Both the position numbers and the translations under genes were made by a program. 41,197 nt of DNA from Nitrospira sp. (GTDB lineage: Bacteria; Nitrospirota; Nitrospiria; Nitrospirales; Nitrospiraceae): NCBI GenBank assembly GCA_013696305.1, contig JACCYV010000131.1, positions 1 to 41,197 of the forward strand, in the 5' to 3' direction. The notes beneath the pieces were generated by a model. That model saw only the letters and a list, made by a program, of their open reading frames with translations. It was not told where the DNA came from and searched no databases. Of the stretch, positions 27,729 to 39,067 are shown one piece after another. Each line of letters starts with the position of its first letter. The first letter of the stretch is position 1.

Positions 27729-28739
27729 TTACCAGCGCACCAATCCTGTAGCCCACGTCAGACCGCCGCCGAATGCGCCCAGCAGGACGAGATCTCCTGC
27801 CGCGAGACGCTGAGCCCTCACGGCATGGTCCAATGCAATAGGCAGCGAGGCCGACGAGGTGTTCCCGTAATGTTCGATGACCGAGTACAGCACCCCGTGC
27901 GGAAGTCCGAGACGGCGCCGAAGCTGCTCCAGAATGCGCGCATTGGCCTGATGGGCGATGACATGTGCCACATCGCCGGCCGTCAGGCCGAACTCCTTCA
28001 ACAACCCGGCAACGGCCTGTTCGAGGCGGCGCACCACAGATCGAAACACCGCGCTGCCTCGCATACGCAGCGTATGTTCATTGGCAAGTACCGTCTCCGG
28101 TCGATTGGGCTTTCGTGACCCCCCGGCTGGAATCGTGATGAGGCCGTGGCCCGAGCCTTCCGCGTACAGCCGCACACCGAGTATGCCGGGCGCATCAGGA
28201 CTCTCACGGTCCTCGCTTGCGATCACCGCGGCGCCGGCCCCATCGCCAAAAAGAATGGCTGTTTCTTTATCCAGTAAATTGAGGGAGCGCGACTTGACCT
28301 CCGACGCAACAACCAGGCAGGAACGTATCTGCCCGCTGCGGATCATGACGTCGGCCATCGACAGTCCATAGAGGAACCCCGAGCAAGAGGCCGACAGGTC
28401 GAAAGCCATGACCTGTTTGGCGCCCAAGGCTCGCTGTACAAGACAGGCTGTGGAGGGAAACGCGCTGTCCGGCGAGGTCGTCGACAATACAATCGCGTCG
28501 ATTGACCCGGGGTCCAGCCCTGCAGCTTCGCAGGCCCGTTGCGCTGCCACCACCGCCAGGTCTGAGGAGGCTTGTCCCTGCTCCGCCCAATGCCTCGTCC
28601 GGATTCCGGTCAATGTTACGATTTGATTCGGGTCCAGCCCAAGAAGCGCTGCCACCTCCTGATTGTCGACAATCCGGGAGGGAACGAACGAGCCGGTTCC
28701 GACAATACGACTGCGCTTCACGGAGACCTTACTGAGCAT
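27729..28739 (-). CDS. fabH: 3-oxoacyl-ACP synthase III
   Basis: GTGSFVPSRIVDNQEVA, LTGIRTRHWAEQGQASSDLAVVAAQRA, DLSASCSGFLYGLSMAD, VIAHQANARILEQL, YGNTSSASLPIALDHAV. Confidence 0.93.
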   Translation of the reverse strand: MLSKVSVKRSRIVGTGSFVPSRIVDNQEVAALLGLDPNQIVTLTGIRTRHWAEQGQASSDLAVVAAQRACEAAGLDPGSIDAIVLSTTSPDSAFPSTACLVQRALGAKQVMAFDLSASCSGFLYGLSMADVMIRSGQIRSCLVVASEVKSRSLNLLDKETAILFGDGAGAAVIASEDRESPDAPGILGVRLYAEGSGHGLITIPAGGSRKPNRPETVLANEHTLRMRGSAVFRSVVRRLEQAVAGLLKEFGLTAGDVAHVIAHQANARILEQLRRRLGLPHGVLYSVIEHYGNTSSASLPIALDHAVRAQRLAAGDLVLLGAFGGGLTWATGLVRW

Positions 28740-29146
28740 CGTTGAGGTTCGCCTGCTGCGGCGAGATTATAGGACCCGCGCCCAAGAGGGTCAACCACTA
28801 GCCCGCATGATTCATAACGGTTCCTTGCAAAAGTCGGAGTCGCGAGGCGAACACGTATGAGCTCAGGTTTGCGGACATTACCGAGCCGGTGAGACGGCCG
28901 TGTCTTGCTCGCGAACCTCGTGAGGAAGGGGGCATCCTTGACAGAATGTCGACCGACGAGCGGCGAGCCCGTCCGCCGACCGGCCGTCGCAGCCACAATC
29001 CGTCATTGCAGCAGACGCGTTCATGACAAGCGGGCAAGATGTCGAATCCGTTGCTTTTCGCTTCTAGATCTGCTAGAAAAATTTTGCAGTTACAATCTCT
29101 CAGCCATCTGCGCCACATGCCATACATGTCATCGAGGAGTCGTCGG

Positions 29147-30064
29147 ATGCGTTTGCGTTCAAGGGGATTGTGTATGTGCCTCACCGTATCCGTGGCACTG
29201 CTCTATTTTGCCACCGGGTGCTCGAGCAAACCGAAAACCACCGCGGAGGGCAAACCCGTCAGCGGCACCGACGAACAAATATTTCTTGGCGACACGATTG
29301 AAAAGAATTACGACCCGAATGTGATCATGAAGCGCGGCGAAGCCTTTTTTGACAAAGAAGATTACGCCGAGGCCATCGTCGAGTACCAACATTTCATCGA
29401 GCTGCATCGAGCCCATCAACTCGCCGTCTATGCGCAGTTCCGAATGGCGGAGAGCCACCTGCGGATGGCCAAGTCGATCGATCGCGACCCGGAGCCCATC
29501 CAAAAGGCTATTACCGCCTTTGAGAAATTGCGGAAGGAATTTCCCGGCAGCAAATACGAGGGACAAGCCCTCCAACGTTTGGATGATTGCCACGATTGGC
29601 TGTCCAAGACCCACCTGTTCGTGGGACACTTTTACTACCGCCGAGCCTCATACCTTGCCGCAGCCCATCGATTCGATCAAATCATGAAGGATTATCCGGA
29701 TAAACAGGTGGCCCCGGAGGCCTTATACTACCTGGCCTTAACCTACCAGGAACTCGGTGCCAACGATTGGGCGACGGAAAAGCTTGCGCTTCTGGCCCAG
29801 AAATATCCGAACAGCGAAGTCGCGGGGGATGGCCGCCGATTGCTGGCCAAGCTTGAGAAAAAGCCGTCGTCACGACCACCGGCGGTGGTGGCCAAAGCAG
29901 ACGCCTCGACACCTGACACTCCACCAGCCACCCAACTACTTACCGCCACGGCGTTGTCTTCGAGCTTCAACCCTCTCTCTGCATCCACCAACCAGAGCCG
30001 ACCAAGCGCGACAGGCCTGTCGCTCCAGCCGTTCGTCTCCTGCCGGCTCGGAGCGTGGTGCTGA
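29147..30064 (+). CDS. bamD: BamD-like outer membrane assembly lipoprotein
   Basis: Lipobox LLYFATGC, TPR-like YAEAIVEYQHFIELHRAHQLAVYAQFRMAESHLRMAKSIDRDPEPIQKAITAFEKLRKEFPGSKY. GAGGAG upstream of ATG. Confidence 0.88.
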   Translation: MRLRSRGLCMCLTVSVALLYFATGCSSKPKTTAEGKPVSGTDEQIFLGDTIEKNYDPNVIMKRGEAFFDKEDYAEAIVEYQHFIELHRAHQLAVYAQFRMAESHLRMAKSIDRDPEPIQKAITAFEKLRKEFPGSKYEGQALQRLDDCHDWLSKTHLFVGHFYYRRASYLAAAHRFDQIMKDYPDKQVAPEALYYLALTYQELGANDWATEKLALLAQKYPNSEVAGDGRRLLAKLEKKPSSRPPAVVAKADASTPDTPPATQLLTATALSSSFNPLSASTNQSRPSATGLSLQPFVSCRLGAWC

Positions 30065-30080
30065 ACTGAACCACGCTCCG
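30049..30080. terminator. Perfect 11-bp inverted repeat between convergent bamD and GGR genes
   Basis: CGGAGCGTGGT-gctgaactga-ACCACGCTCCG. No T tract on either strand, so terminator function is uncertain. Confidence 0.45.
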
Positions 30081-30094
30081 TATCGCACACCGCG

Positions 30095-31324
30095 CTACCG
30101 CAAATGTAACGCTTCGAGTAGCAGGTCATTGACCGAGGCTTTCAGGCGTTTCTTTGCATCGGCTAGAAATTGTTCGGCAGAGGTATGTCCCTGCAGCACC
30201 TCATAATAAGACTGTACGACATCCTGATATCGACGAAGAAGCTTGAAGCTCAACCGGGGAAAGGCATAAATCACCCTGGCCATGCGAGCTGTGACCCGAA
30301 AGTCGGGCACAATGTCCCGATTCAACGCCGCCTCATAGGCTGCCATCGATACCCGATGATCGCGAACGTTTGCCAAAATCGCCTGGGCAGCCAATTGCCC
30401 CGAACGAACCGCATAATAAATGCCCTCTCCAAACAGCGGATCGACCAAATGGGCCGCATCACCAACCAGTAATGCCCGACCGCTGACGAACTGAGACATT
30501 GTCTTCTCGTCCTCCCTCTTCATGCCTTCTGAGAACGCAGGAATCGGATGCCCCACCGGGCGAGGCACGGCCCGTCCGGCTAGCCCTGGTTCTCCGCCAA
30601 CGAATCGGTCGAACGTGGCGCGCAGCCTGGTCGACTTGCCACGAAACTCTCCGATCCCCACAGACAGTCGCCCCTGCTTGGGGAAGATCCACCCATAGCC
30701 TTGCCGAGCCGCGCCAACATCGACAAGAATTGCGGATGGACCTGGATAGGCACGGTCATTTCCGATGAAAACCTCGCTTTCCAGAGCCGGGGCGCGATAC
30801 AGGAAGCGATCCGCAAAAAGATGTCGAGCCACCATGCTATTGGCTCCGTCTGCGCCAATCACGATCTTCGCGCGATAGCGGCCTTGTTCAGTGATGACCT
30901 CTACCCAGTCGGATTCTTGACGGACGGCGGCCACGCCCTCACCAGTTCGAACCTCGGTCCCGGCTTGCGCCGCTTGTTGGAGGAGATGATGGTCGAAGCG
31001 ATCCCGCATGACCATATAGGCAATCGGTTCTGATGATTGAATCAGGAGGGGATCTTGCCCGCGATAGACAAACTGCACCCCGTTCACCGTATGCTCGACC
31101 ACCGATTGAAAATCAGGATCTAACAGTCGGCCGATGCGCGCCGATAGTCCCCCACCGCACACCTTATAACGAGGATGCGTGTCCTTGTCGAAACCGAGCA
31201 CGGTCAGACCGCCGCGGCTGAGTGCTGCCGCCGCGGTTGCTCCCGCCGGTCCCATACCGACGATCACCACATCGTACGCCGTGCCTGCTTGTCCGCCAGT
31301 CATGTGCCTACACCAATAATCCAT
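30095..31324 (-). CDS. Geranylgeranyl reductase-family FAD-dependent oxidoreductase
   Basis: YDVVIVGMGPAGATAAAALSRGGLTVLGFDKD, CGGGLSARI, ALLVGDAAHLVDPLFGEGIYYAVRSGQLAAQAI. Confidence 0.88.
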   Translation of the reverse strand: MDYWCRHMTGGQAGTAYDVVIVGMGPAGATAAAALSRGGLTVLGFDKDTHPRYKVCGGGLSARIGRLLDPDFQSVVEHTVNGVQFVYRGQDPLLIQSSEPIAYMVMRDRFDHHLLQQAAQAGTEVRTGEGVAAVRQESDWVEVITEQGRYRAKIVIGADGANSMVARHLFADRFLYRAPALESEVFIGNDRAYPGPSAILVDVGAARQGYGWIFPKQGRLSVGIGEFRGKSTRLRATFDRFVGGEPGLAGRAVPRPVGHPIPAFSEGMKREDEKTMSQFVSGRALLVGDAAHLVDPLFGEGIYYAVRSGQLAAQAILANVRDHRVSMAAYEAALNRDIVPDFRVTARMARVIYAFPRLSFKLLRRYQDVVQSYYEVLQGHTSAEQFLADAKKRLKASVNDLLLEALHLR

Positions 31325-31422
31325 GCCCCTCCGAACCGGTCTTGCCGGGCCGGAGCGCATACGAAGCTTGCGCGTTCATGGGGAGGACCACGAGAGGAAA
31401 GAATCACACCCTACTGACTACT

Positions 31423-32169
31423 TTACTGCCCGAGATACCAGCCAATACCATAGCGTTCAAGAAAGCTCGTAATCATGGTCAGCGAATTCGCATAGATCAT
31501 GACGCCCACCACGATGAGTAGCACACCGCTCACGGTCGACACCCCCCAGAGGTACGCTCGCACTTCTTTAAAGTAGCTCAGAAATCGATCGACACCGAGT
31601 GCCGTCACAAACAGCGGCAAGGCCAGCCCAAGCGAATAGAACGTGAGTAACACCACGCCGCTGAGCATCGATTCGGTCGTACTGGCATAGAGTAGAATGG
31701 TTCCCAGTACGGGGCCCACGCAGGGGGTCCAACCCGCCGCGAACGCGATGCCGATCAAAAAGGATCCGAGCAACCCGGCCGGCCGGCTCCGAAAATGGTA
31801 CCGATGTTCCATTTTGAGGAAACTCAGGTTCAGGATACCGAGCAGATACAGGCCGAACAGAATGACGACGATTCCGCCGAACCGCCGCAGGTGTTCCTGA
31901 TAGGTCATCAAGACCTGTCCAAGCAAACTGGCCGAGGCCCCGAATGCAACGAAGACTGTCGAGAACCCTGCAATAAACAGCAGCGAGTTCACAATGATCG
32001 CTTTGCGGAACCGGCTTCGCTCGGATACATCGGTCAGTTGTTCGATCGAGAGGCCTGTAATGTACGAAATGTACGAGGGGACCAGCGGCAGCACACAGGG
32101 CGAGACGAAGGACAGCAGTCCTGCGGAAAAGGCAGCGATCAATGAAATCGACTGCACGGATTCGGTCAT
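31423..32169 (-). CDS. ccdA: CcdA-type cytochrome c biogenesis transmembrane protein
   Basis: FSAGLLSFVSPCVLPLVPSYISYITGLS, GIAFAAGWTPCVGPVLGTILLYAS, multiple TM helices. Confidence 0.93.
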   Translation of the reverse strand: MTESVQSISLIAAFSAGLLSFVSPCVLPLVPSYISYITGLSIEQLTDVSERSRFRKAIIVNSLLFIAGFSTVFVAFGASASLLGQVLMTYQEHLRRFGGIVVILFGLYLLGILNLSFLKMEHRYHFRSRPAGLLGSFLIGIAFAAGWTPCVGPVLGTILLYASTTESMLSGVVLLTFYSLGLALPLFVTALGVDRFLSYFKEVRAYLWGVSTVSGVLLIVVGVMIYANSLTMITSFLERYGIGWYLGQ

Positions 32170-32171
32170 GC

Positions 32172-32732
32172 TTAAGACCCTTGTAAAAGCGATTCGATCA
32201 GACGTTTCCCCGCCGGTGTATTCCAATCCCGGGCGCCAGGAATCCGGTTGCGAATAATGCCTTGGCGATCGATAAGAAAGGTCATCGGCAACTGGCGTGC
32301 GCCATACCGCAGGCCGATGCGGAAATCGGCATCATGGAGCACGGGAAAGGTAAATCCCGCTTCCTGCTGGAAGGGGCGGGTGACGACCGCGCCCTGGGCG
32401 TCGGTTGAGACGGCCAGAATCTCGAACTCTTTACGGCTGAACGACCGATACAGTCGCTCCATAGCCGGCATCTCAATCTTGCAGGGGCCACACCAGGTCG
32501 CCCAGAAATTCAGAAGCACGACTTTCCCGCGAAACTGATCCAGCGCGACATTAAACCCTTCAGAGTCTTTCAGAAGAAAGTTCGGCGCTTCCTCATCGAC
32601 CTGGGGAATGCGGTCGACCACAACGCCAGGAGAACCGGTCTGAAGCGAAGCAGCCTCTCGGGCGTCGGCAGGGATGAGCCCGCCGAACATCATTGCGGCA
32701 CCGATCCTGGAAAGTAACGACCAGCGGTTCAT
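32172..32732 (-). CDS. TlpA/ResA-like thiol-disulfide oxidoreductase (copy 2)
   Basis: VVLLNFWATWCGPCKIEMPAMERL, LPMTFLIDRQGIIRNRIPGARDW. Confidence 0.92.
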   Translation of the reverse strand: MNRWSLLSRIGAAMMFGGLIPADAREAASLQTGSPGVVVDRIPQVDEEAPNFLLKDSEGFNVALDQFRGKVVLLNFWATWCGPCKIEMPAMERLYRSFSRKEFEILAVSTDAQGAVVTRPFQQEAGFTFPVLHDADFRIGLRYGARQLPMTFLIDRQGIIRNRIPGARDWNTPAGKRLIESLLQGS

Positions 32733-32740
32733 TGTCCCAC

Positions 32741-33364
32741 TTATAGCGCAGGAGTATCCTGAACAGAGGCCGCGCGCGCGGCCTTTTCTCCTGGCTTCAG
32801 GAGTTGTGTCAACACCTTGAGATTGTCCAATCGTGTCCAATCGCGAGGTCCGATCACTTTGTCACGAAGAATTCCTTGTTGATCGATGATGTACGTTTCC
32901 GGAACCCCCATCAACTTATAACGCTTGTCCGTCTGCCCCCAAGAATCGATCAGGACGGGGAATGTGAGATTGAGGCCCTTGACGAACGGAGGAATTTCCT
33001 TCGTTGTGGTCACCCGATCAATGCTGATCGCGAGAATGACTAATCCGTCCTTTTCAAAATTTTTGTATAGCACCTCCATGGAGGGCATTTCCTCACGGCA
33101 AGGCTTGCACCAGGTCGCCCAAAAATTCAAAAAGACAACTTTGCCGCGATAGTCCGAAAGCCGCAGTTGCTTGTCATTCAAATCGGGCAACTGAAAATCC
33201 GGCGCTACTTTTCCCACGAGCAGAGGTTCATACTTCGAACTTTGCAACCACACCACCACAAACATGACTGCAAGAATGGTGGCGGCGACCAGCACCACCA
33301 TGGTTCGAGACGAGCCGGTCTGCGGCGCGACGCCAACGGACTTCTGATTCGGTTGATCAGCCAT
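32741..33364 (-). CDS. resA: TlpA/ResA-like thiol-disulfide oxidoreductase (copy 1)
   Basis: VVFLNFWATWCKPCREEMPSMEVL, VPETYIIDQQGILRDKVIGPRDW, N-terminal TM anchor. Confidence 0.92.
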   Translation of the reverse strand: MADQPNQKSVGVAPQTGSSRTMVVLVAATILAVMFVVVWLQSSKYEPLLVGKVAPDFQLPDLNDKQLRLSDYRGKVVFLNFWATWCKPCREEMPSMEVLYKNFEKDGLVILAISIDRVTTTKEIPPFVKGLNLTFPVLIDSWGQTDKRYKLMGVPETYIIDQQGILRDKVIGPRDWTRLDNLKVLTQLLKPGEKAARAASVQDTPAL

Positions 33365-33367
33365 TGG

Positions 33368-34282
33368 CTATGCGTAGGCATGCAGTCCGGAGAGCAGAAA
33401 ATTTACTCCCCAGAAGCAGAAAATCACCATGAGGAACCCAAAGATCGCATAGATGGCGGCCCGATGGCCCAGCCAGCCCCGGGTCATGCGAGCATGAATA
33501 TAGGCGCCATAGATCAGCCAGACAATCAACGACCAGGTTTCTTTCGGATCCCAGCTCCAGTACCCGCCCCAGGCATAGTTGGCCCACATCGCCCCGAGAA
33601 TGATCCCGAAGGCCAACAGCGGGAACCCCAGCATGATCGCCTTATATCCGAGCTCATCGATGGTTTCGAGATCAGGAAAGGCGGCGTAAAAACGAGACTG
33701 ACTGCCACGATTCACGGCCCGCTCCTTAAACAGATACATCAACCCAAGTCCTCCCGCCATCGCGAAGGCGGCGTAACTGGTCAAGGTGACGGAGACATGG
33801 ATGTAAATCCAATAGCTATTCAAGGCCGGCACGAGCGGCTCGGCGGTTTGATATCGATAGGGTAACAGCGACGCCGCGCCCATGGCGATGAATCCGATGC
33901 CGACCACAAAGGCTCCGACGGCCTTGATCCTGTATCTGAATTCGAGGAGCACATAGCCCAAGATAATGGCCCATGACACGTAGGCCATCGCTTCGAACTG
34001 ATTCGACCAAGGGGCGAACGTGCCGGAATGTTCCATTCGCTCGAAGGCCCGTGTCGTCAATGCCAGGGTGTTCAGCACCCATCCGAAGACAGTGACCAGC
34101 GTAGCCACTTGTCCCAACTGGGTAGCCCATGCACCATCGCGCTCCTCAATATGGTCTATCGGATGCCCGGCAGGAGCCAGCTGCAGGGCGGGACGTTTCG
34201 CAAACAGATACGCCACATACAAACCCAACGCGGCCAGGTAGAGCCAGAATGTCATATCGAAAAGAAACAGTGATCGCATCAT
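33368..34282 (-). CDS. ccsA: CcsA/ResC-type cytochrome c biogenesis protein
   Basis: IYIHVSVTLTSYAAFAMAGGLGLMYLF, LGAMWANYAWGGYWSWDPKETWSLIVWLIYGAYIHARM (WWD-type motif). Confidence 0.95.
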   Translation of the reverse strand: MMRSLFLFDMTFWLYLAALGLYVAYLFAKRPALQLAPAGHPIDHIEERDGAWATQLGQVATLVTVFGWVLNTLALTTRAFERMEHSGTFAPWSNQFEAMAYVSWAIILGYVLLEFRYRIKAVGAFVVGIGFIAMGAASLLPYRYQTAEPLVPALNSYWIYIHVSVTLTSYAAFAMAGGLGLMYLFKERAVNRGSQSRFYAAFPDLETIDELGYKAIMLGFPLLAFGIILGAMWANYAWGGYWSWDPKETWSLIVWLIYGAYIHARMTRGWLGHRAAIYAIFGFLMVIFCFWGVNFLLSGLHAYA

Positions 34283-34364
34283 ACAGGCCTCCGTCTATCG
34301 TAGATGGCAGCGCCGACGGTTGAAAGGTTTCTTAGAACCGCTCTGCATCGGTCTTCCTTCAAGG

Positions 34365-35795
34365 TCAGATCTTGGACTGGATCTTCTCAGTCAGTTTCTT
34401 GAATTCTTTTTGAAAGTCGATCTGACTCTTGTGTGTCGTCCCGCCCAGATGAACCGTGACACCGGAATGGCCGGGCACGATCTTCGCCCACAGCCGACGA
34501 TGATAAATCACAGAGGACAGCGTCATCCCCACCACCAACATCGTACACCCAATCCACACCATCATGATGCCTGGATTTCTCGCGATCTGCAGACCGGTAA
34601 ATTTCTTCGGTTGATATCCGATGAATTCGAATTGGTACGCAGAATCCTTAATTTCGAACAGGTCAGGATAATGATAAAACACCCATGGAGTGGACTGTAT
34701 AGTGCTGCGTTCGTCGACCGTTAGCCGAATCGCAGGATTGGCATGTTCGGCAGTTTTTGAAAACACTTTTTTCTCAGTCGAATTGAACGCGAAATCGGCC
34801 ACGAAATCAGTCATCTTCATCTTAAGTGGAAGGCCGTCGACGGCCTTTTCCTTGTTCCACTCCAAATCAACCGTGGAGACGATTTTCTCGCTGTTTTTCT
34901 CCTTAATATTGATCCGCGCCGCTTCAATCTGATCCCAGGCATCGCCATAACTGGATTGGTAGAACCAGATGCCCTTATAGACTAACGGATCATTGACCGT
35001 AATGGTCTTGGTTGCGGTCGGCGTTCCTTGATCGATCACTGTCAGCGTGCTGTTATAGGATTTAACCGATCCGTTTTCATGGTAATCGATCCAAAACTTG
35101 TCCACCCGCAGATCGAAATTGCCGCGCGGGATATGGTAGGTCTGGCCTTCCAGGCACACACCGAATTCCTGGAATCCATAGTAACTGCCCAGCAGTCCTC
35201 CGAGCACAATGATGGTCGCACTGAGGTGGGCGACGTGCGCACCGACCCGGCCCATGATCCCTTTGGTCGCGTAGACCGTTACCTCCCCCGGGTCGCTCTT
35301 GGCCAGCACCCGATAGCCTTTTTCGGCAAGGAGCCGTACAACATGCTCTGCCACGGCTTCTTTGGACTGCTTGAGCGAAAGCGTCGCCTGTTGCTTCATG
35401 CCCTGGATGAATGCCAGCGAGACACTGACCTTATCCTGACGCATGGATCGCCACACACCGGGAAATCGTTTATGAAAACAGGTGAGAGAATTCACGCAGA
35501 GAAGCCCCAGCAGACTGGTGAACCACCACGTGTGGTAGACGTCGGTGAATCCCAGCCTGACAAACCAGCGGTACGCCTCTTCGCCATATTCTTGCACATA
35601 AGTTTCAGGCCGTTCGCCCTGCTGAATGACCGTTCCGATTGTGGCAGTCATGGCAAGCACAATAAACAGGAACATCGCCAGCTTGATGGAGGCGAAAAAT
35701 TCCACGACTTCCCGGGAAAACTCTTCCCATCCGAGTCCAGACGTGGAAGGACCGGGCGCGGTCGAATCAGATGCTGCGTCGGGTTTACTGTTCAT
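34365..35795 (-). CDS. resB: ResB/Ccs1-like cytochrome c biogenesis protein
   Basis: SIKLAMFLFIVLAMTATIGTVIQQ, VYHTWWFTSLLGLLCVNSLTCFHKRFPGVWRSM, GRVGAHVAHLSATIIVLGGLLGSYYGF. Confidence 0.93.
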   Translation of the reverse strand: MNSKPDAASDSTAPGPSTSGLGWEEFSREVVEFFASIKLAMFLFIVLAMTATIGTVIQQGERPETYVQEYGEEAYRWFVRLGFTDVYHTWWFTSLLGLLCVNSLTCFHKRFPGVWRSMRQDKVSVSLAFIQGMKQQATLSLKQSKEAVAEHVVRLLAEKGYRVLAKSDPGEVTVYATKGIMGRVGAHVAHLSATIIVLGGLLGSYYGFQEFGVCLEGQTYHIPRGNFDLRVDKFWIDYHENGSVKSYNSTLTVIDQGTPTATKTITVNDPLVYKGIWFYQSSYGDAWDQIEAARINIKEKNSEKIVSTVDLEWNKEKAVDGLPLKMKMTDFVADFAFNSTEKKVFSKTAEHANPAIRLTVDERSTIQSTPWVFYHYPDLFEIKDSAYQFEFIGYQPKKFTGLQIARNPGIMMVWIGCTMLVVGMTLSSVIYHRRLWAKIVPGHSGVTVHLGGTTHKSQIDFQKEFKKLTEKIQSKI

Positions 35796-36192
35796 GAATC
35801 ACCACACCTACCTGCTTTGACCTGCCATTTACAGACCGCCTCATCATAAACGATGACACGGTGCGTGTGGGATCTTGCACCTATGCAGGTCGGTACCACG
35901 AGGTTGGAATTGCCCGGGGGGCGGGGCGTTATGATAAAAACTGCTCCAAATACGCGAAAAAAAAGCTATCTTACAAGTCGCCTTAAAGGGCTGTCAAGCA
36001 AGACACATCTGCCGCAGGTGAAACGATCGATTCAGTCAGATCAGTAGACAAGTATGGCTTAGTCAGTTACTATTGCCACAGTTTTCTGCGGAGTTCCTAA
36101 TCATTCTGAGAGTATCGTCTTCCACGTTTAGTCGCCGTGCCATCCGAACTCCACCGCCGAATATTCGAATCACTTCAATTCCAGGGGGAACA

Positions 36193-37341
36193 ATGAGACA
36201 TAATTATCTCTTCACGTCCGAATCTGTGACCGAAGGACACCCGGACAAAATTGCCGATCAGATTTCTGATGGAATTCTAGACGCCATCATCGCCCAAGAT
36301 AAATATTCGCGAGTGGCCTGCGAAACCATACTCACCACAGGTATTGCTTTCGTCGCGGGGGAAATCTCGACAAAAGCCTACGTGGAGATCCCGGACATCA
36401 TTCGCGAAGTGATTAAAGATGTGGGCTACACGGACGCGTCCTGGGGGTTTGACTCCAACACCTGTTCGGTGCTCACGTCCATCCACCAACAATCCGGCGA
36501 TATCGCCATGGGAGTTGATTCCGGAGGTGCTGGCGACCAGGGACTCATGTTCGGATATGCCACCAATGAGACGACCGAGCTCATGCCGATGCCGATCGTG
36601 CTGGCCCACCGGCTGACCAAACGTCTGGCGGAAGTACGCAAGAAGAAAATTCTGAAGTGGGTTCGTCCAGACGGCAAATCCCAAGTGACGATCGAATATA
36701 AAGACGGCAAACCCTTCCGCATCGATACCATCGTCGTCTCCACACAGCACAGTCCGGACGTGACGAATAGGCAGATCGAGAAGGATTTGATGGAGTATGT
36801 CATCAGGCCGTCCATGCCGAAGGGATTGTACGAACCGACGAGCGTGAAACACCATATCAATCCGACCGGTCGGTTCGTTGTCGGCGGCCCGATGGGCGAT
36901 ACCGGCCTCACCGGCCGCAAGATTATCGTCGATACCTACGGCGGGCATGGCAGCCATGGCGGTGGCGCCTTCTCCGGAAAAGATCCTTCCAAGGTCGATC
37001 GTTCCGCCTCCTACATGGCTCGTTACATCGCCAAAAACATCGTGGCCGCAGGCCTGGCCTCCAAATGCGAAGTACAACTGGCCTATGCCATCGGGGTCGC
37101 CGATCCCGTCTCCGTGTTGGTCGACACCAAAGACACCGAGAAGGTGGCTCCCGAAAGTCTGGACAAGATGGTTCGAAAACATTTCCCGCTGACCCCGCGC
37201 GGGATCATCGAGCATCTGAAACTCCGCAGGCCCATTTTTAAGAAGACAGCGTCCTACGGGCACTTCGGTCGTAACGAACCGGAGTTCACTTGGGAAAAGG
37301 CCGATAAGGCCAAGGCCTTGCGCAAGGACGCGGGCCTCTAG
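36193..37341 (+). CDS. metK: S-adenosylmethionine synthetase
   Basis: [92 protein letters not shown]. Confidence 0.98.
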   Translation: MRHNYLFTSESVTEGHPDKIADQISDGILDAIIAQDKYSRVACETILTTGIAFVAGEISTKAYVEIPDIIREVIKDVGYTDASWGFDSNTCSVLTSIHQQSGDIAMGVDSGGAGDQGLMFGYATNETTELMPMPIVLAHRLTKRLAEVRKKKILKWVRPDGKSQVTIEYKDGKPFRIDTIVVSTQHSPDVTNRQIEKDLMEYVIRPSMPKGLYEPTSVKHHINPTGRFVVGGPMGDTGLTGRKIIVDTYGGHGSHGGGAFSGKDPSKVDRSASYMARYIAKNIVAAGLASKCEVQLAYAIGVADPVSVLVDTKDTEKVAPESLDKMVRKHFPLTPRGIIEHLKLRRPIFKKTASYGHFGRNEPEFTWEKADKAKALRKDAGL

Positions 37342-37366
37342 GTCACGCAGCAGGTCGCACCAGCCT

Positions 37367-37397
37367 AGGGGGTGGGTCGCAAACCCGCCCCCTTTTT
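37367..37397 (+). terminator. Rho-independent terminator after metK
   Basis: GGGGGTGGGT-cgcaa-ACCCGCCCCC followed by TTTTTT. Confidence 0.85.
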
Positions 37398-37437
37398 TCT
37401 GCAATCGAGCAGCAACCAATTACAAGTTACGACATAG

Positions 37438-38706
<1,269 letters not shown>

Positions 38707-38730
38707 CCTATAATGTCAATTTAAGCGACG

Positions 38731-38781
38731 CGGCAAGCGGCCGGTTGCGGTCTCGCACCGGCCACTTGCCGTTTTCTTTTT
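38731..38781 (+). terminator. Rho-independent terminator after ahcY
   Basis: CGGCAAGCGGCCGGT-tgcggtctcgc-ACCGGCCACTTGCCG followed by TTTTCTTTTT; 15-bp arms with one mismatch. Confidence 0.88.
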
Positions 38782-39067
38782 CTGGATTTGTTCGAACTGG
38801 CACGCACCGCTCTACTCCTCTGTTAGTCTTATATTGAGCCGCCATCTTGTTCGGACGCGCCGATCCCCTCCCCTCTCCTGCCTCTTGTCAGTCCGATCGC
38901 GATCACCGGTCTCTGCCTTCAAGCCAGATTACATTCATGACTCATCCTTGTTATAATCGGAACCGAACCGGCCCTTCGCAATACCCGGTCATCACGCCAT
39001 CTCTGATCGGTTTGTCGGCAAAAACGTTTCTGGGCATTTCTGCCTAAGTCCCGGTCGTCATGTTCCT

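Noticed and set aside
35850-36190. SAM or SAH riboswitch upstream of metK/ahcY
   Set aside because: No recognisable conserved core of known SAM/SAH riboswitches; kept only as an unexplained leader.
36277-37419. 380-aa minus-strand ORF
   Set aside because: Antisense shadow of metK; no recognisable protein features.
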